Part shown: positions 33,526 to 45,075 of the stretch, piece after piece
Position numbering within the stretch: position 1 is the stretch's first letter
How the letters are laid out: each line of letters starts with the position of its first letter
Source of the DNA: Aplidium turbinatum
Taxonomy: Eukaryota; Chordata; Ascidiacea; Aplousobranchia; Polyclinidae
NCBI GenBank assembly: GCA_918807975.1
Contig: OU964919.1
Coordinates: 26,171,824-26,235,823 of the forward strand
Direction: 5' to 3'
Length of the DNA stretch: 64,000 nt
Made by a program: the position numbers and the translations under genes
Notes under the pieces: generated by a model
The model's database searches: none
Told to the model about the DNA's origin: nothing
What the model saw: only the letters and a program-made list of their open reading frames with translations

Positions 33526-34326
33526 TATTTGTTTCCAAGTTATCAATTCCGTTCAGTAAAAATAAAGTAAAAAAGAATTTTTTTAGGTTAAATTAAAATG
33601 GCCTTAGTAATATGTAAGTCTGCACCGAGTGAAAAATGCACTAAACTATGAAAAGCAATTCAATGTCCTGTTAAATCTACATAAAATCGCTCATTTTGTT
33701 GGTCCAAGAAATGTAGCCTATGTAATCAGACGAGCGTGAATTTACACAGTAGCCTATGTAGAGTTGGTTGGTTGCGTAAAATCATGTGTATGCCATTTCT
33801 TTGAATGCAGTATTTGAACTAGACAAAACATTATTTCATTTTCCAAGTATAAAAACTACCGATTGTAATCATAGAAACTCTGGTTAATAAGAGAATACAT
33901 ACAGTTAAATCGCCCGCAGTAAGAAATATTGCTCGATGAGCTTGTCTTTTATGACGTAGGCTGTACAGTTGCACGCTTCGCTGCTCACGCAAATTCCCGT
34001 TTTGACAGCTCTGACAAAAGCACGCCCGGAATGCTGATCAGACCACAATGGGGCAAATGTTATTGAAAATTGTTTTATGGTAGCATGTTAAACACAAAGA
34101 ACATGGAAAATCGCCAAGTTAGGTTTTTCCTTTAGTATCCCTTTAAATATTTCGGGCCCGGGTCCAAAAGTACCACCTAGACCCCCATGTCAACGCCCCT
34201 GTTCGGCAGGTTGGATGCCTGAAAGAACTGGTAAGTAGGCCTATTTTGTTGCGGTTAAGCGCAGGCATCCAATTACAGTACATAGTGCACAGTAATAAGG
34301 CATCTTGAACAACTAGAATAATTTAC

Positions 34327-34474
34327 CTTCATCAGCCCAGTAAAGATTCTTGGAATAGTGATCAAGAGCAATTCCAGTTGGCTGCTTTACATTATCCTTT
34401 GATAATACTATGTAGTTGCTTCCATCTAAATTGGCACGGCTTATTGAACCAGTGCCAACGTCGGTCCAATAAAC
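34327..34474 (-). CDS. LRP-like gene, exon 5: two YWTD blades
   Basis: Acceptor T-rich run then CAG above 34474, donor GTAAAT below 34327. The 148-bp exon is phase 0 in, phase 1 out. It encodes VYWTDVGTGSISRANLDGS, then QPTGIALDHYSKNLYWADE. VYWTD..TGSISRA..DG and P.GIA.D...KNLYWAD. are classic consecutive YWTD repeats. The exon joins exon 4 without frame change and continues to exon 6, separated by a 20-kb intron. Calcium-independent beta-propeller blade; extracellular. Confidence 0.93.
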
Positions 34475-34806
34475 CTGAAAAAAAAAACAGGTAAGAAAGT
34501 TTCAAAACATTTGTAGGAAATAGAACGAATTAATTATTCAAGATCATCTTAACGTGTCAAAGTTTTTTTTGTCGTAATCAGGAGGGGATATGTGTCGGCT
34601 GATATAAGCTAATCGTAGCATACAGTGTATAATATATAGGCCTACAATGTTTTGTTATTGAAGATCAAACGAAACTTAGCAGTTAGCAAATGTTTTCAAA
34701 TTTTTTAAACTTATCACAAATCTTAGTTGCATACAGCAAAAAAATAGGCTATATAGTACTATAGCTTTAGTAGTTGCAAAGTTCGTAGCTTTCAAGCTTT
34801 GTTATC
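34475..34806. other. Intron sequence with nothing recognised
   Basis: AT-rich, no supported feature. Confidence 0.5.
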
Positions 34807-34814
34807 CTCTAGGC

Positions 34815-36178
34815 CAATGGTTCCCAACTCGTTTTTAAGGCGACCCATTTTTAAAAAAAATTCAGTTTGGTAAAATCTTGCGACCCAAGCAAATTGTCGT
34901 AATATTTTAAAAGCCATACAAGATTGTGTTGCAAACAAACAGCACTACAAAAGCAGCAACAGTAAGTTTTTGAAATCGAGGCGTTATTTTGCTTAGGCAT
35001 AGCCGCATGTCGGCTTTAACTTCCAGCCGGTTTCGCTGTTCAGTTTTCAATACACACATGGCGCTAAATCCAATCTTTCAAAGCCAAGTTGTTGCAAATG
35101 GAATTTGTTTTTGAATCTCTAATTGTGAAACTGTGGGATACACTTTGTACATGGAAGCCCAAAAGCGTATGTTTGCAGAATCTTTGGGGTATTTGTCTTT
35201 GAAGGACGCAAAAGAGATACGGTTTGCTACTTCTGTCGTTATGTCCATAAACTGTTCAGCAACATGGATGAAAAGTTGAGGCAGATCTTTTTCAACAAAT
35301 GGATCAATTATCCAATCATTTTGGTTATTGAGTGTTAGAGATTCTCCATAGTAGTGCACAAAATTTTTGGCAAACTGTTCCAGGTGTCTAATTATCGTTT
35401 GCTTAATATCAACTTCATTTCCACAGATATATTACGTTAGCTGAGGAAATATATCGTACTCATCTCTGGTGACATTACTTTTCCAGAATATGAGTTTTTG
35501 TGTTAAGCAGAAACTTTTGCGGCGCGATCAATCACAGTAAAACCGTTGCCTTGCATATATAAATTTAGAGAATTCAGAGAGTCAAATATATCGGCAAGGT
35601 AAGCAACTGTTGCCTTGAAATCTTGCAAAAACTTCTCGGCTAATCTCACACAGTTCTGTTGCCTCAGGAAGATAGCAATCTCCTCTCTGTGGAGAAAGCA
35701 ATAAGTCCATACAGCATTTGGGGCTTTGTCTTTGATGCGTTTTACCACACCAGACTATGCGTGGTCTGACGTGGAAAACGTTGTCATAGTTTGTCCGACA
35801 TAGCGTTCGTGACATATAGTGCACGTTACAATATATATCCCGTAACTTTGTCAAGTTAATTTATGTTTGAGTCTGAAATTTTTGTTGGGTTTACATTTAG
35901 CCTAATAATAATAATAACAACAATAAAAGCGAAAATTGTTAAAACTTCTTGCAGTACGATCATGCTACAAAGCTTTCCGATGTCTCGACATGAAACGCTT
36001 CATGACTGGTGTTTAACTGTTTATATTTTCCAGTTTTGTGATCGATCTCTTCACGTTTTAAATTTTTTCTATTGTTATTTTTTTCGCCCAATACACAATA
36101 TGCCTGAAAAACAAGCGACCCAAAAAAATTATCAGGCGACCCAACTTTGGGTCGCGACCCATGAGTTGGGAACCACTG
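34815..36178 (-). mobile_element. hAT element I (ZBED5-like), internally deleted
   Basis: Ends CAATGGTTCCCAACTC and GAGTTGGGAACCACTG are inverted. Perfect 8-bp target duplications CTCTAGGC lie at 34807-34814 and 36179-36186. Subterminal GGGTCGC/GCGACCC words match the other members. Minus-strand frames 35748-35503 (APNAVWTYCFLHREEIAI, ATVAYLADIFDSLNSLN) and 35359-35078 (WIIDPFVEKDLPQL) are pieces of a ZBED5-like transposase missing the N-terminal zinc finger and the C-terminus. Confidence 0.92.
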
Positions 36179-36186
36179 CTCTAGGC

Positions 36187-36416
36187 TACTGCTTCTCAAT
36201 CTTAGCAACGGTTTGCACTTTTTTTTTTTTGCAAAAGTTATATCCGCACGAATCAATCATAGTTATTTGCAGCTATTTGAAGAAGGACAATGGAAGAGCT
36301 TTTTCAACAAAATCGTAAACTAATCCGATTTTTAAATCGATAGATCGATAGCCTAAGTTGTAATGGATTGCTTTGAGTTCAACTCTGATTTACTTCATTC
36401 TCTATGTCTATTAGGA
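36187..36416. other. Unassigned spacer
   Basis: No feature seen between hAT I and the long-TIR element. Confidence 0.4.
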
Positions 36417-36892
36417 TGTTTCATTTTTTCACGATTTTTGAAATCAAAAATGCTTGGGGTCTAATCAGATCGGATTTTGGCCACAAACAGCCGATCCAAA
36501 ATATTTTTTCGATTGGACGATTTTTAGAGGGTGCGCGGCCCTCCCAAAGTTTGAAAATTTGAGCGTGGGAAAATTTGCAGGAAATATGCGATATCTCGGT
36601 AACGGAAAGTGATAGGAAGACGTGTAAGGTGTCAACTTGTGCAGAATGGCCAACTTCCTATCTGCGTTTAATACATTTTGCTACCCTATCTGAAACGAAA
36701 AAAAAGTTAATTGCAAAAAACTGTTTTTTTTTCATATTTTTGATGTTTTGTTCTGCAGAAGCAAAACCCTTGGAACCAGTAACTACAGTGATTACAAGTT
36801 ATAGAGAGCAACAAACATGTGCTATGGCATAGGGTACAAGTGTGCATCGAATTTTACACAACAATGGACTTCCTTTCACGATTGGCTTAGAA

Positions 36893-37321
36893 CAGGGGTC
36901 ACCAAACTATGGCCCGCGGGCCAGAACCGGCCCACGAACTGATTTCATCCGGCCCGCCACGTGCTGTGGAAATAACAGCTGCACTACAACTGTTTTTTAT
37001 CGTTTTTTTTTTATCATTGTTTTTATCATTAGGCCACCACAAGTGGGGACAGCCTAGGTCAAATTTGGAAAGATGTAAATGTTTTTTCAAGAGCACGATG
37101 CCCTGTAGCCTACTGTATCACAGCAGAGGATAACTTTTCCAGCAACCTTTCGATTTTCATCACAACTTTGCTATTCCACCGCTGACTTTGTTATTTATTG
37201 TGCTCAATTCAAGTCAATGGAGATTCAAAATAGTTGTATATCTTTTTGCAATTTGCATCCGGCCCGCAGCTGTTAATCTCGCAGCAATCCGGCCCTCAGA
37301 GAAAAAGTTTGGTGACCCCAG
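36893..37321. mobile_element. hAT MITE nested in the long-TIR element
   Basis: The left end CAGGGGTCACCAAACT and the right end AGTTTGGTGACCCCAG are inverted. Perfect 8-bp duplications GCTTAGAA lie at 36885-36892 and 37322-37329. GGCCCGC words occur near both ends. At 429 bp it has no coding capacity. Confidence 0.93.
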
Positions 37322-37400
37322 GCTTAGAATACCGTCATCTCTTATTGCACAGTGTCTCTCACATGTAAACGTTTCAGCATAAGCTACCAACACAGAGTAA

Positions 37401-38950
37401 TTAAACAAAACAGTTGACATTGACGTGGCTGTGCAAATCAAGAGTCATACACCATGTGAACGGTGAACACCAGCGTTTTTGATCTGAAAACCATTCAATT
37501 TTGCTTCTGAGGTGGAGAGCAGCTATGGGTGTGATTTGGACATCAATGTTGTTCCTGGCGATGAGATTTTCTAAGTTACATTTTGTAATCCACTTAATTT
37601 TGTTGAGTAGTGCGCCTTCTTGCATTGCACCTGGACCCTTGCTTTTTCCTTCAACCTCAGCAATTACGTGAGACAAGTAAATTTCATTTACATGGAAAAT
37701 GTATTTAATGTCCAATATTCTCGATGATGTAATCAGTCACTCGTTTATTAACACCACTTTTTTTGCCCGTGTTCAATCTCGCTGTATCACTCATGATCGA
37801 GTATACTTTGGAAAGATTTTCACCACATGCACCAATAATCGCATTAAAGACAGCTTCACTATTAATAGAAATTTCCTTGAAAAAAGACTTTACTCCGATA
37901 ACTCTTGCCATAGTTTTGTTCTTTGCTTGATCATACGTTTGAGCCAAAAACACATAACGATCCATACCATTCACATTTCGACCATCATAATGAAGCTGCA
38001 GAAAATCGGAAGCAGAGATGTCATCATCACATTCTTCTAAACACAGCTTTCTTGTTTTCCCCCTACATCTATACACGGTAGTCGGTGAGGCAGCAATATC
38101 GTCACCAGCACATGCCAGCAACTGGTCAGATTGTTGGCGAATAGAAGTGTTTCGCCGGTCAGCTAACATACAACTTAAAGAACTTACGGCAATTTTTCGT
38201 TTTTTTTTGTACATCTTGCCACCTGTTACTGCTTTCTTGGCGAAATCAGGATCAAGAATTAAGCTTCGTGTCTCATCTTCCGAAGACTCACTGCTGGAAA
38301 CGGTTATATCAGGTGTATATAATCATATATGCAGGTCTTCGCCTTAGCCTCTCCTGTGCTACCAGGCTGGAAGTTTCTGAGCTGGTTGAATAAGAGCAAG
38401 ATGGTTCATCTTCACTTGGTAACTTTTGCTGGTAAGAACTCTGATGACTCAATCTATTTTTTACCCTAGTAAAAGATCTGTCGCGAGATGCAGTAATAAA
38501 CATCTTTCTGGCAGACCTTTGATCTTGCAAAAACTCAACCTCCTCTTCTGGGATACGGTGCATCCATTGACAGCTACAAGAAAGTCTGCCGTTGTAAAAC
38601 TTCACCTGTGATGGAATGGCACATTTGCACTTGCAGATATCAAACAGCTCATGGAGTACACCTTCTGTCGCTCCCGTCTGTGGCTGTTTTCTTTTCTTGA
38701 TTGCCTTAAATTTGTTTATGAGCAGTTTTAACCTGGTCTCAACTCGAATGATGCTTATCACCGGAAGGCTGGCCCTAACCCAAACATGAACTATATCATT
38801 TATCAACTGTCCCTTGACATCAGCAAAACATGGAGGCTTCTTAAAGAACTTGGGGTTCGTTTCACTGCATTGCTTGCATAAAAAATTGTAGTGGTGAAGA
38901 CTGAAGAACGCTTATGTTTGTGGGTAATACATTCCCTGGCAGCTTTTCAA
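37401..38950 (-). pseudogene. Unnamed transposase-like protein (family 1 relative) in the long-TIR element
   Basis: Minus-strand frames, in order from about 38890 down: NFLCKQCSETNPKFFKKPP, INDIVHVWVRASLPVISI, LHELFDICKCKCAIPS, CSCQWM, FLQDQRSARKMFI; then RYVFLAQTYDQAKNKTMARV, YSIMSDTARLNTGKKSGVNK; then FHVNEIYLSHVI and EGKSKGPGAMQEGALLNKI. I recognise LFDI..CKC...C.C...RKM and SDTxxLNTG..SG as a recurrent uncharacterised family of invertebrates. At least two frame changes interrupt it. Its motif order parallels the fragment at 1-1060 (FDGRKD, GxDGT.VNTG, H.NELP, GP). A cut-and-paste transposase is the best guess. Confidence 0.7.
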
Positions 38951-39918
38951 ATTTCTGCAATGTCTCACTGGCGTCAAGTCTTGTTTCTGGCATAATAGCA
39001 ATTGAACTAACTACTTCTGGGTACAAATAGCCAATACTTAAATCTTAACACCTGCAATGACAATCCGTGGTAAATTAAAACCGCAGATGGCGAATGACAT
39101 CGACTCAATCTGCAACGAGAGCTTCTCAAAACAACCCTATACATTACAAATCTTCTTACTACAAACTCGAACAAGAATGTAGTTCTGAAAACTTAAAAAG
39201 CACAGTATAATATTCTACAAGTCGTCCACCTGCATTGTTAAGTCATTCATAGTACATTTAACAAAACCTGTTGTTCGTAAAAAATGTCATTTGTCATCAC
39301 TGCAATTACTGGAAGGGTTTTGCTTCTGTAGAACTGTGAAGAAAACATCAAAAATATGAAAAAACAGTTTTTCGCAATTAACTTTTTTTTCGTTGCAGAT
39401 AGGGTAGCAAAATGTATTAAGCGCAGATAGGAAGTTGGCCATTCCGAACAAGTTGACACCTTGCCCGTCTTCCTATCTCCTTCCGTTACCGAGATATCGC
39501 ATATTTCCTGCAAATTTTCCCACGCTTCAAATTTTCAAACTTTGGGGGGGCCGCGCACCCTCTAAAAGTCGTCCGATCGAAAAAATATTTTGGATCGGCT
39601 GTTTGTGGCCAAAATCCGATCTGATTAGACCCCAAGCATTTTCAATTTCAAAAATCGTGAAAAAATGAAACACTTCTTTAAGTAAGTAGACCTACGGCAC
39701 TTTAAGAAACGTGAAATAAATTTTGTTTCATTAACAACAACAGCAAAAATTAAAATACTGGTACATTAAAAGAATGAGCATTTTTATTCAAACATTAATG
39801 ACTCGTTGGATGCTGAAAATTGCAGGCTAGTTAGACACAACCTTTGCTCCAGTGGTCCCCGTATCAAGTGTCTAATCAAGTAGAGAAATCTTTCTTCTCG
39901 TTTTGATGTCAACTAGTG

Positions 39919-40211
39919 CAGTGGTCTCCAACCTTTTTTCTCTCAAGGGCCAGTTTTGAAGTGAAAATAGCCTTTTGGACCGGCAATAGGAAAATCAAAG
40001 TTTGAAATCTAGGTTACTTGTCGGACTAATTTTATTATGTCGGTTTAGCACCGAAATGACGGGAAAAAATTTATACCGTTAACGGCGGAAAGTGTTGAAA
40101 TCGGCACCTACACTATTAACGAAACAACATCACTATAAGTCACGCGTAAAACGTTTGTTTAAGCAGGCATGTGTAGTTTGTTGCATTTCAAATTAGGTCA
40201 GAACAAAAAAG
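39919..40211. mobile_element. Left end of a hAT-like element
   Basis: CAGTGGTCTCCAACCTTTTTTC at 39919, then AAGGGCCAG, is a typical hAT left terminus. I find no matching right end or target duplication, so the extent is uncertain. It may be truncated near the next element. Confidence 0.45.
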
Positions 40212-40729
40212 CAGTGATGTACGCGCATGCAAAAAAATATTGACGCCGTCAGCGTAAATGCAAACGTTCGAAAAACCATACGCCATATGCGTCAACGCAA
40301 CTTGTAAAAAAAGTTGGCGGCGTCAGCGTCAGCGCATACACTAGCGTAAACTAATTTGCTTGCTAGGTGCCAAACATTCACACGGTATAAACCACTCAAA
40401 ACAAACAAGTTTTATTTTGAATTTCCACGAAGGCACACAAGCATCTGACAGTGTTCATCTGACATTTTGCCGTGTTTTGGTTCCAATATGTCTTTGCCCA
40501 TTGAAAACATTCTTTCAACTGCAGCGCTGGAAGATATTGGCGTGTTGTAGCGAAAAAAAATACATCAAAAGTATGCGTTGACGTTATGCGCTAAAAAACC
40601 GCGAAAACTTTACGGCGTAGCCTCAAGCGCAAACTATCCAAAAAAATGTGGCCGCAAGCGTTAGCGTGAACAAAAAGTCTACGCCGCAAGGATGCGGCGT
40701 AGAATTTGCGGCGTATACGTACATCTCTT
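40212..40729 (-). mobile_element. hAT element N with dimerisation-domain remnant
   Basis: Ends CAGTGATGTACG and CGTACATCTCTT are inverted. 8-bp duplications CAAAAAAG flank them (40204-40211, 40730-40737). On the minus strand at about 40543-40425, SSAAVERMFSMGKDILEPK and MSDEHCQMLV are the end of the hAT C-terminal dimerisation block. The rest of the transposase is deleted. GCGTCAGCGT-type words are repeated in both subterminal regions. Confidence 0.85.
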
Positions 40730-40737
40730 CAAAAAAG

Positions 40738-42201
40738 TATAAGTTCTTAAAACTAAAATTATCGTTTTGTTTGTTGATTGCTGTCGTCTCTGTTTAACGA
40801 AAGACACAGTCAGGGATTTATTGGGTTTGATGCGGGCTAATGCAACGTTCACCTGGCGAGACAAATAGCAACTGAACTGACAGAACGAAAGGTAACAGAG
40901 ATTGCGCAACACGGACAACTTGAAGGTCACGTGATAATACGCACCAGTTCGTGTGTTGCAGATGCAAAGGGGTAAGATAGCGGCTGGAGAGTTATTATTG
41001 CTGCGCAGCGCATTCCTTGCATTCAGTAAGTTTCCCATCTACCACATTTTCCACAGGTTGGCTTTCAACAATGCTGGCAAATTGTTGCAGGGTTAAGCTG
41101 CTCAGCACATTTTCGTTTCTTTCTATAAAATCTGTGGAGTTATTCTTCTGTTACATCTAATTCTTGCATTTTTGTCTGCGAAGGCACTACTTAGTAGTCT
41201 ACTCGGCTCATCAATCAGATGCAAGATAAACTCAGTCTGTCTAATTTTGTTGCCTAATGTAAACAATTGCAAACGTAGCCTACTTGGATCAGACTTATGC
41301 TAAAATCCAAAATTTTATGCCAAATTTGTCTGGCTCATTTAGCATAAAAAGAATAGCTAAGCATCTGTTTTTTGTTGCAACCAACTAACTGTTCATCAAT
41401 GATTTGATCCCAATTGAGGTTCCCCCACCTTTCGTATGTAGCTTACGTATTATAGTAGGCTACATGGTTAGGCCTACTCAACTAATGTTAACAAACGTCC
41501 AGTTTGACAAATTGAATATCTTTAGCGGTCCGGTGAATAAGTTATTTCACACGCAGCCACGAACGTTAAGTTATGTGTACTAAACCACTTTTTTAGGTAA
41601 AGTGTAACTCGACTTGGATTTTTGAGAAAGTGTTGGGAAGTCCGGAGGTTGAAGCCCCCCCAGCAACTAAGATAATCACAGTAAAAATTGCTTCCTCCCA
41701 GTAGAAATCTGTTTAAAGAAGCCCTGAAACGCGGCAATGAGGTTATTCTTCCAAAAGCTCAAAGTCCACCATCAACTTCCAGAAGGTCCGGATTCGAACC
41801 GCGGTCCGCCAGTTGAGTAGCCCTGCATTGTAGGCTACAAAGCACATTTTACCTCATCCTGAAATACGGTAGGCCAATTTAATTGTTAGGTAGTTAGTAA
41901 GCGAAGTGCTTACTTCGGAATATTTCATTAGTAAATTGTTTTTTGACAGCTCTTAAAATTTCACCGCTATTCATTGCTGAAACCATGGGTTCCCAATACC
42001 GCTCGTTAGATTGTCAGCAGGGAATTGAGCGAACAAACCAAGCGAGAAAATATTGCAAAAATGTAGAAAGTTTGTGTAAGGTGTATCTTTTTACGATTTT
42101 GGGGAGAGGTAGCGTACGTGTGTGACCAAGTCTCCTCTTGAGATTCTTTACTGCTTTGATAGATATACACGTCAACAAGAAAAAGTAGGCTAATATGCAT
42201 A
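40738..42201. other. Intron sequence with little recognised
   Basis: One stretch near 41765-41825 (GGATTCGAACCGCGGTCCGCC ending GAGTAGCCCTG) looks like a hAT right end or a tRNA-like box, but no partner was found. Otherwise nothing supported. Confidence 0.4.
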
Positions 42202-42344
42202 TTATTAAAATATAGAGCTTTCGCCACACAAGTGTGGCTTCTTCAGTATAATCTTATTCAAATAGAACTCAAATATGATTCTATTTAAATAAGATTGTAC
42301 TGAAGAAGCCACACTTGTGTGGCGAAAGCTCTATATTTTGATAA
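42202..42344. repeat. Fold-back element with 66-bp arms
   Basis: Left arm 42202-42267 and right arm 42279-42344 are near-perfect inverted copies around an 11-bp centre. Each arm contains CTGAAGAAGCCACACTTGTG followed by TGGCGAAAGC, a pattern like the 3' end of Penelope-like elements (compare 19230-19290). So it could be two such tails head to head, or a MITE. Confidence 0.85.
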
Positions 42345-42781
42345 ATTGATTCTTCTGGTTTGGTGTGATATTGTTTACTTTATTTAAAATGTTTTGTCAC
42401 ACCGCGCATCCCAGTTGGGTCATTAGTTGAATTATAGGAAAATTTGATGAAAAGTTTAGCAATTTTTCTTTTTGGAATAATATACAGTTGTATGTATTTT
42501 GTGCATGGCGGCAATTGTTTCCGCTGTAATCAATCTATTCCATGGCTAATGAGCCAGACCATACTTTCAACCAATCCGAAATCTTGACCGAACTAAACTC
42601 GTTGTCAGTCAAGGAGGTAGTGAAACTTTGTACAAGAACTTTGAGTGCTTGGATTGCCAGTTTTTTAAAGATCCATCAAGAGCTCCAACCCAAAATTCAG
42701 CGTCTTTTCCACGGTTCAAAACATCATTTGCTATTTGCACCAAACTCGGAAACTTATTGCAAGGCATCCACAGTCCACACC
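42345..42781. other. Intron sequence with nothing recognised
   Basis: No supported feature. Confidence 0.4.
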
Positions 42782-42789
42782 CTCTAGAC

Positions 42790-44700
42790 CAGTGGTTCTT
42801 AAACTTTTTGAGACACGCCTTCCTTTCACAATTCTAAAAAATTCGCGCCCCACCTTGTTTCAAAATCAAAAAACATTAAGCAGAACAGCAATTCATTTCC
42901 AGGTAAGTTGCATTAATGCGAAGGATGTGATTTTTTAGTGGATACCAAATGTTTAATTTGGGGATTAGTAGCAGATAATTCACATCTCAGACCGGCTTCA
43001 CATCCAAGTTTGTTTCAAAAACCATTTTCGCACAAGTAGGCTAAGTGGATGAAAATGGAAGAAGTGTGCGTATATAGCCACAGCACCCACACTCTTGTAA
43101 ATGTGCACATATTTCTCCTAAAACTCTGTCAGTGGCATTGCTTCAAGGTTGACCCTTGCAGCAGAATTTCATTTTAGCTTCAAGAATTCTTCTTGTAAAT
43201 TGTCGGGAAGAATTTTCTCATTTAGACGAATGGGAAAATTGTCATCTGCCATTCTGGAAGTTCGGAGTCACTCAAGTCTGGAAAATAGCGTTCAAATTCT
43301 TGTTTCCAAAGTTGAAGGTGGCACTCCACTTCGAACTTAAGCTCGCACTGCAGTTCAATTTGGTTTTTCTCAAGGACAGTATCAAGGTTGGAAAATGAAG
43401 CTGCGATTCCTTTTTGAGCTCGACGTTGCCACAACCCCAGTTTTGCTATGAAAGCCTGGATGGCATCATAGCCTTTGATGCGATTAGTATTCTTGCCTTA
43501 CAGGAGCAGATTTGAATTGGTGTTATTTTATTCAAGATGACACTGCGAACAAGTTGGTCTCAAACCGTCGTTGCTCAGATTTTAAAAACATATGACGCAT
43601 TGTGGTACAACTTGGTCATTTACTATGACATCTATAAAGCCAAACTTCAGATAATTTTTGTCATACTTCCTCTTTTTCCCCACTCATTTTTTGTCAATTG
43701 AACTAATTAATTAAAAAATAAACCTAATTAAATGCTAAATCAATGCTAAAATTATAAAAATAGTTTGCGCATAGTAAAATTGGGGATACTGTTGTACTTC
43801 TAGCTTCTGTCACTTGTTGGTCAGTCGTTGCCATTATTATTACAATTAAAGCTCGAGGCTGCTGTGTCAGAAAGCCGTTGTGTTAAAGGCCTACTACATG
43901 AAATTTTCAAACAGGAATTAAGCATTAAAATGAGTAAACTGAACATTCAAGAATACATTTCAAAAAAAATTACCGAAAAAAAATTGTTTTCAATGGCGCT
44001 GGTAAGGCCCAAAGTCCAACGTTTCATTTATTTCCATTTTTTTCAAAATGACCAAAAAGTGCAAACACTGCTCGAGAATACGTCACTAAAGACTGCAACA
44101 ACAAAAGCCATGTTACCACATCTGATATTTTGAGCAAACTGTCTGATGTTTTGATGTTGAAATGCGCTGTTTTGATGTACATACATACATAGCCTACAGT
44201 CAAATCGCCCGCGGTAACAATTATTGCGCGATTGGCTGATTGCTATAGTCTGTAGTGACGTAACTGTACAGTCGCACGCTTCGCTGCTCAGGCCAATTTC
44301 GTTTTGAAAGCTCTGACAAAAGCACGCGCACAATGGTGGTCAGACCGCAATGGGGCAAAATTTTATTGAAAATCGTTTTATGGTAGCATGTTAAACACAA
44401 AGAACGTGGAAAATCGCTAAGTCAGGTTTTTCCTGTACTACCCCTTTAAGAGAGTTGAGGTGTCAGGCAAACATTTAGCAACGTCTAAAACATCACAAAG
44501 AATGCGAGATGTGACAACAACACGCTCTACAACACTGTGCCACGGTAACACAAAGTTTCATCTTCAACAATCGACTGTCCAGCATAGTTGTGAAGACATG
44601 TTTAGTCATAATTCATGCAAAGTTTTTCAATTTCTTGCGCCCCCTTGTGAGCCTCACACGCCCCCCAAGGGGGGCGCGCCCCCCAGTTTAAGAACTACTG
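42790..44700. mobile_element. hAT element H, with nested Kolobok-like MITE
   Basis: Ends CAGTGGTTCTTAAACT and AGTTTAAGAACTACTG are inverted. Perfect duplications CTCTAGAC lie at 42782-42789 and 44701-44708. Subterminal GCGCCCC/GGGGCGC blocks are present at both ends. Frames inside (for example minus 43434-43222) may derive from transposase but carry no clear block. Confidence 0.92.
43887..44445. mobile_element. Kolobok-like non-autonomous copy G (TTAA target)
   Basis: TTAA flanks both sides (43883-43886, 44446-44449). The left 290 bp match 30830-31060 (TCAATGGCGCTGG, AAGGCCCAAAGTCCAA). The right 260 bp match 33897-34142 (AGCTCTGACAAAAGCACGC, GTTTTATGGTAGCATGTTAA). The middle with the THAP frame is absent, so this is an internal-deletion derivative of F. 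Nested in hAT H. Confidence 0.88.
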
Positions 44701-44708
44701 CTCTAGAC

Positions 44709-45075
44709 CCTCCACAGTCCTAACATTACCTAGTCTACAAGTAGCACACTTCTAAATTATAAACTAATAAACTTAAACCGTAAAACCACAACTAAAAAGC
44801 ACAACCAGCCCAAGAGCCCCAACCCGTGACAGTGATTTCGAATCAAACTAGCCCAATTCTACGAGAAAACCGTGAAACTACCAACCCTGAAGACAATTAA
44901 CAGCAAACCAGCCTTTGAATCTACATGTAAAATCAGCGTCAGTAGTCACAATTTGTGCCAACTGACAAAGCGGACAAATAAATTCGCAATATTTCAACTA
45001 ACACAGTCAACTAGTAGAAAAGATTGAATTGGCATGACGGAATCAAAGACACACGGCTATTGCTTACAGTAGCTC
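44709..45075. other. Intron sequence with nothing recognised
   Basis: No supported feature. Confidence 0.4.

Larger units (their letters stand above)
30830..34142 (+). mobile_element. Kolobok-like THAP transposon F (TTAA target), with insertions
   Basis: Inverted ends AGGCCTACTAAAGGAAA (left) and TTTCCTTTAGTATCCCT (right) are directly flanked by TTAA (30826-30829, 34143-34146). TTAA duplications and a THAP DNA-binding domain near the N-terminus are typical of Kolobok elements. A 559-bp relative sits at 43887-44445 and matches both end regions: about 300 bp on the left and 260 bp on the right. The interior holds the THAP frame, a hAT fragment, two LINE tails and a fold-back element, so most of the transposase is lost or displaced. 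Confidence 0.82.
30103..34201. mobile_element. hAT-type element E, carrying a nested Kolobok-like transposon
   Basis: Left end CAGGGCCGTTGACAGG, right end CATGTCAACGCCCCTG. Perfect 8-bp target duplications TTCGGCAG lie at 30095-30102 and 34202-34209. GGCCCGG-rich subterminal blocks occur at both ends (30127-30160, 34153-34185). The element's own sequence (30103-30829 and 34147-34201, about 780 bp) has no transposase frame, so it is non-autonomous. Confidence 0.9.
36417..39672 (-). mobile_element. Transposon with about 400-bp inverted ends and an unnamed transposase-like ORF
   Basis: The left end begins TGTTTCATTTTTTCACGA and the right end is its inverse. The arms run about 36417-36830 and 39260-39672 with only scattered differences, for example CCGATCCAAAATATTTTTTC in both. 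The inside carries the protein remains at 37401-38950 and a nested hAT MITE at 36893-37321. No convincing short target duplication is visible (left flank TATTAGGA, right flank CTTCTTTA), so the exact ends or the target rule are unknown. Confidence 0.82.

Noticed and set aside
35863-36318. 151-codon plus-strand ORF
   Set aside because: It is an antisense shadow inside hAT I and crosses the element's end at 36178.
37699-38040. 113-codon plus-strand ORF and similar frames at 57905-58282 and 24850-25275
   Set aside because: They are antisense shadows of the transposase-like, Penelope-like RT and LINE frames.
41760-41830. tRNA-like box (GGATTCGAACC)
   Set aside because: No cloverleaf forms, and the CGGTCCGCC context looks like a transposon end; no partner end found.
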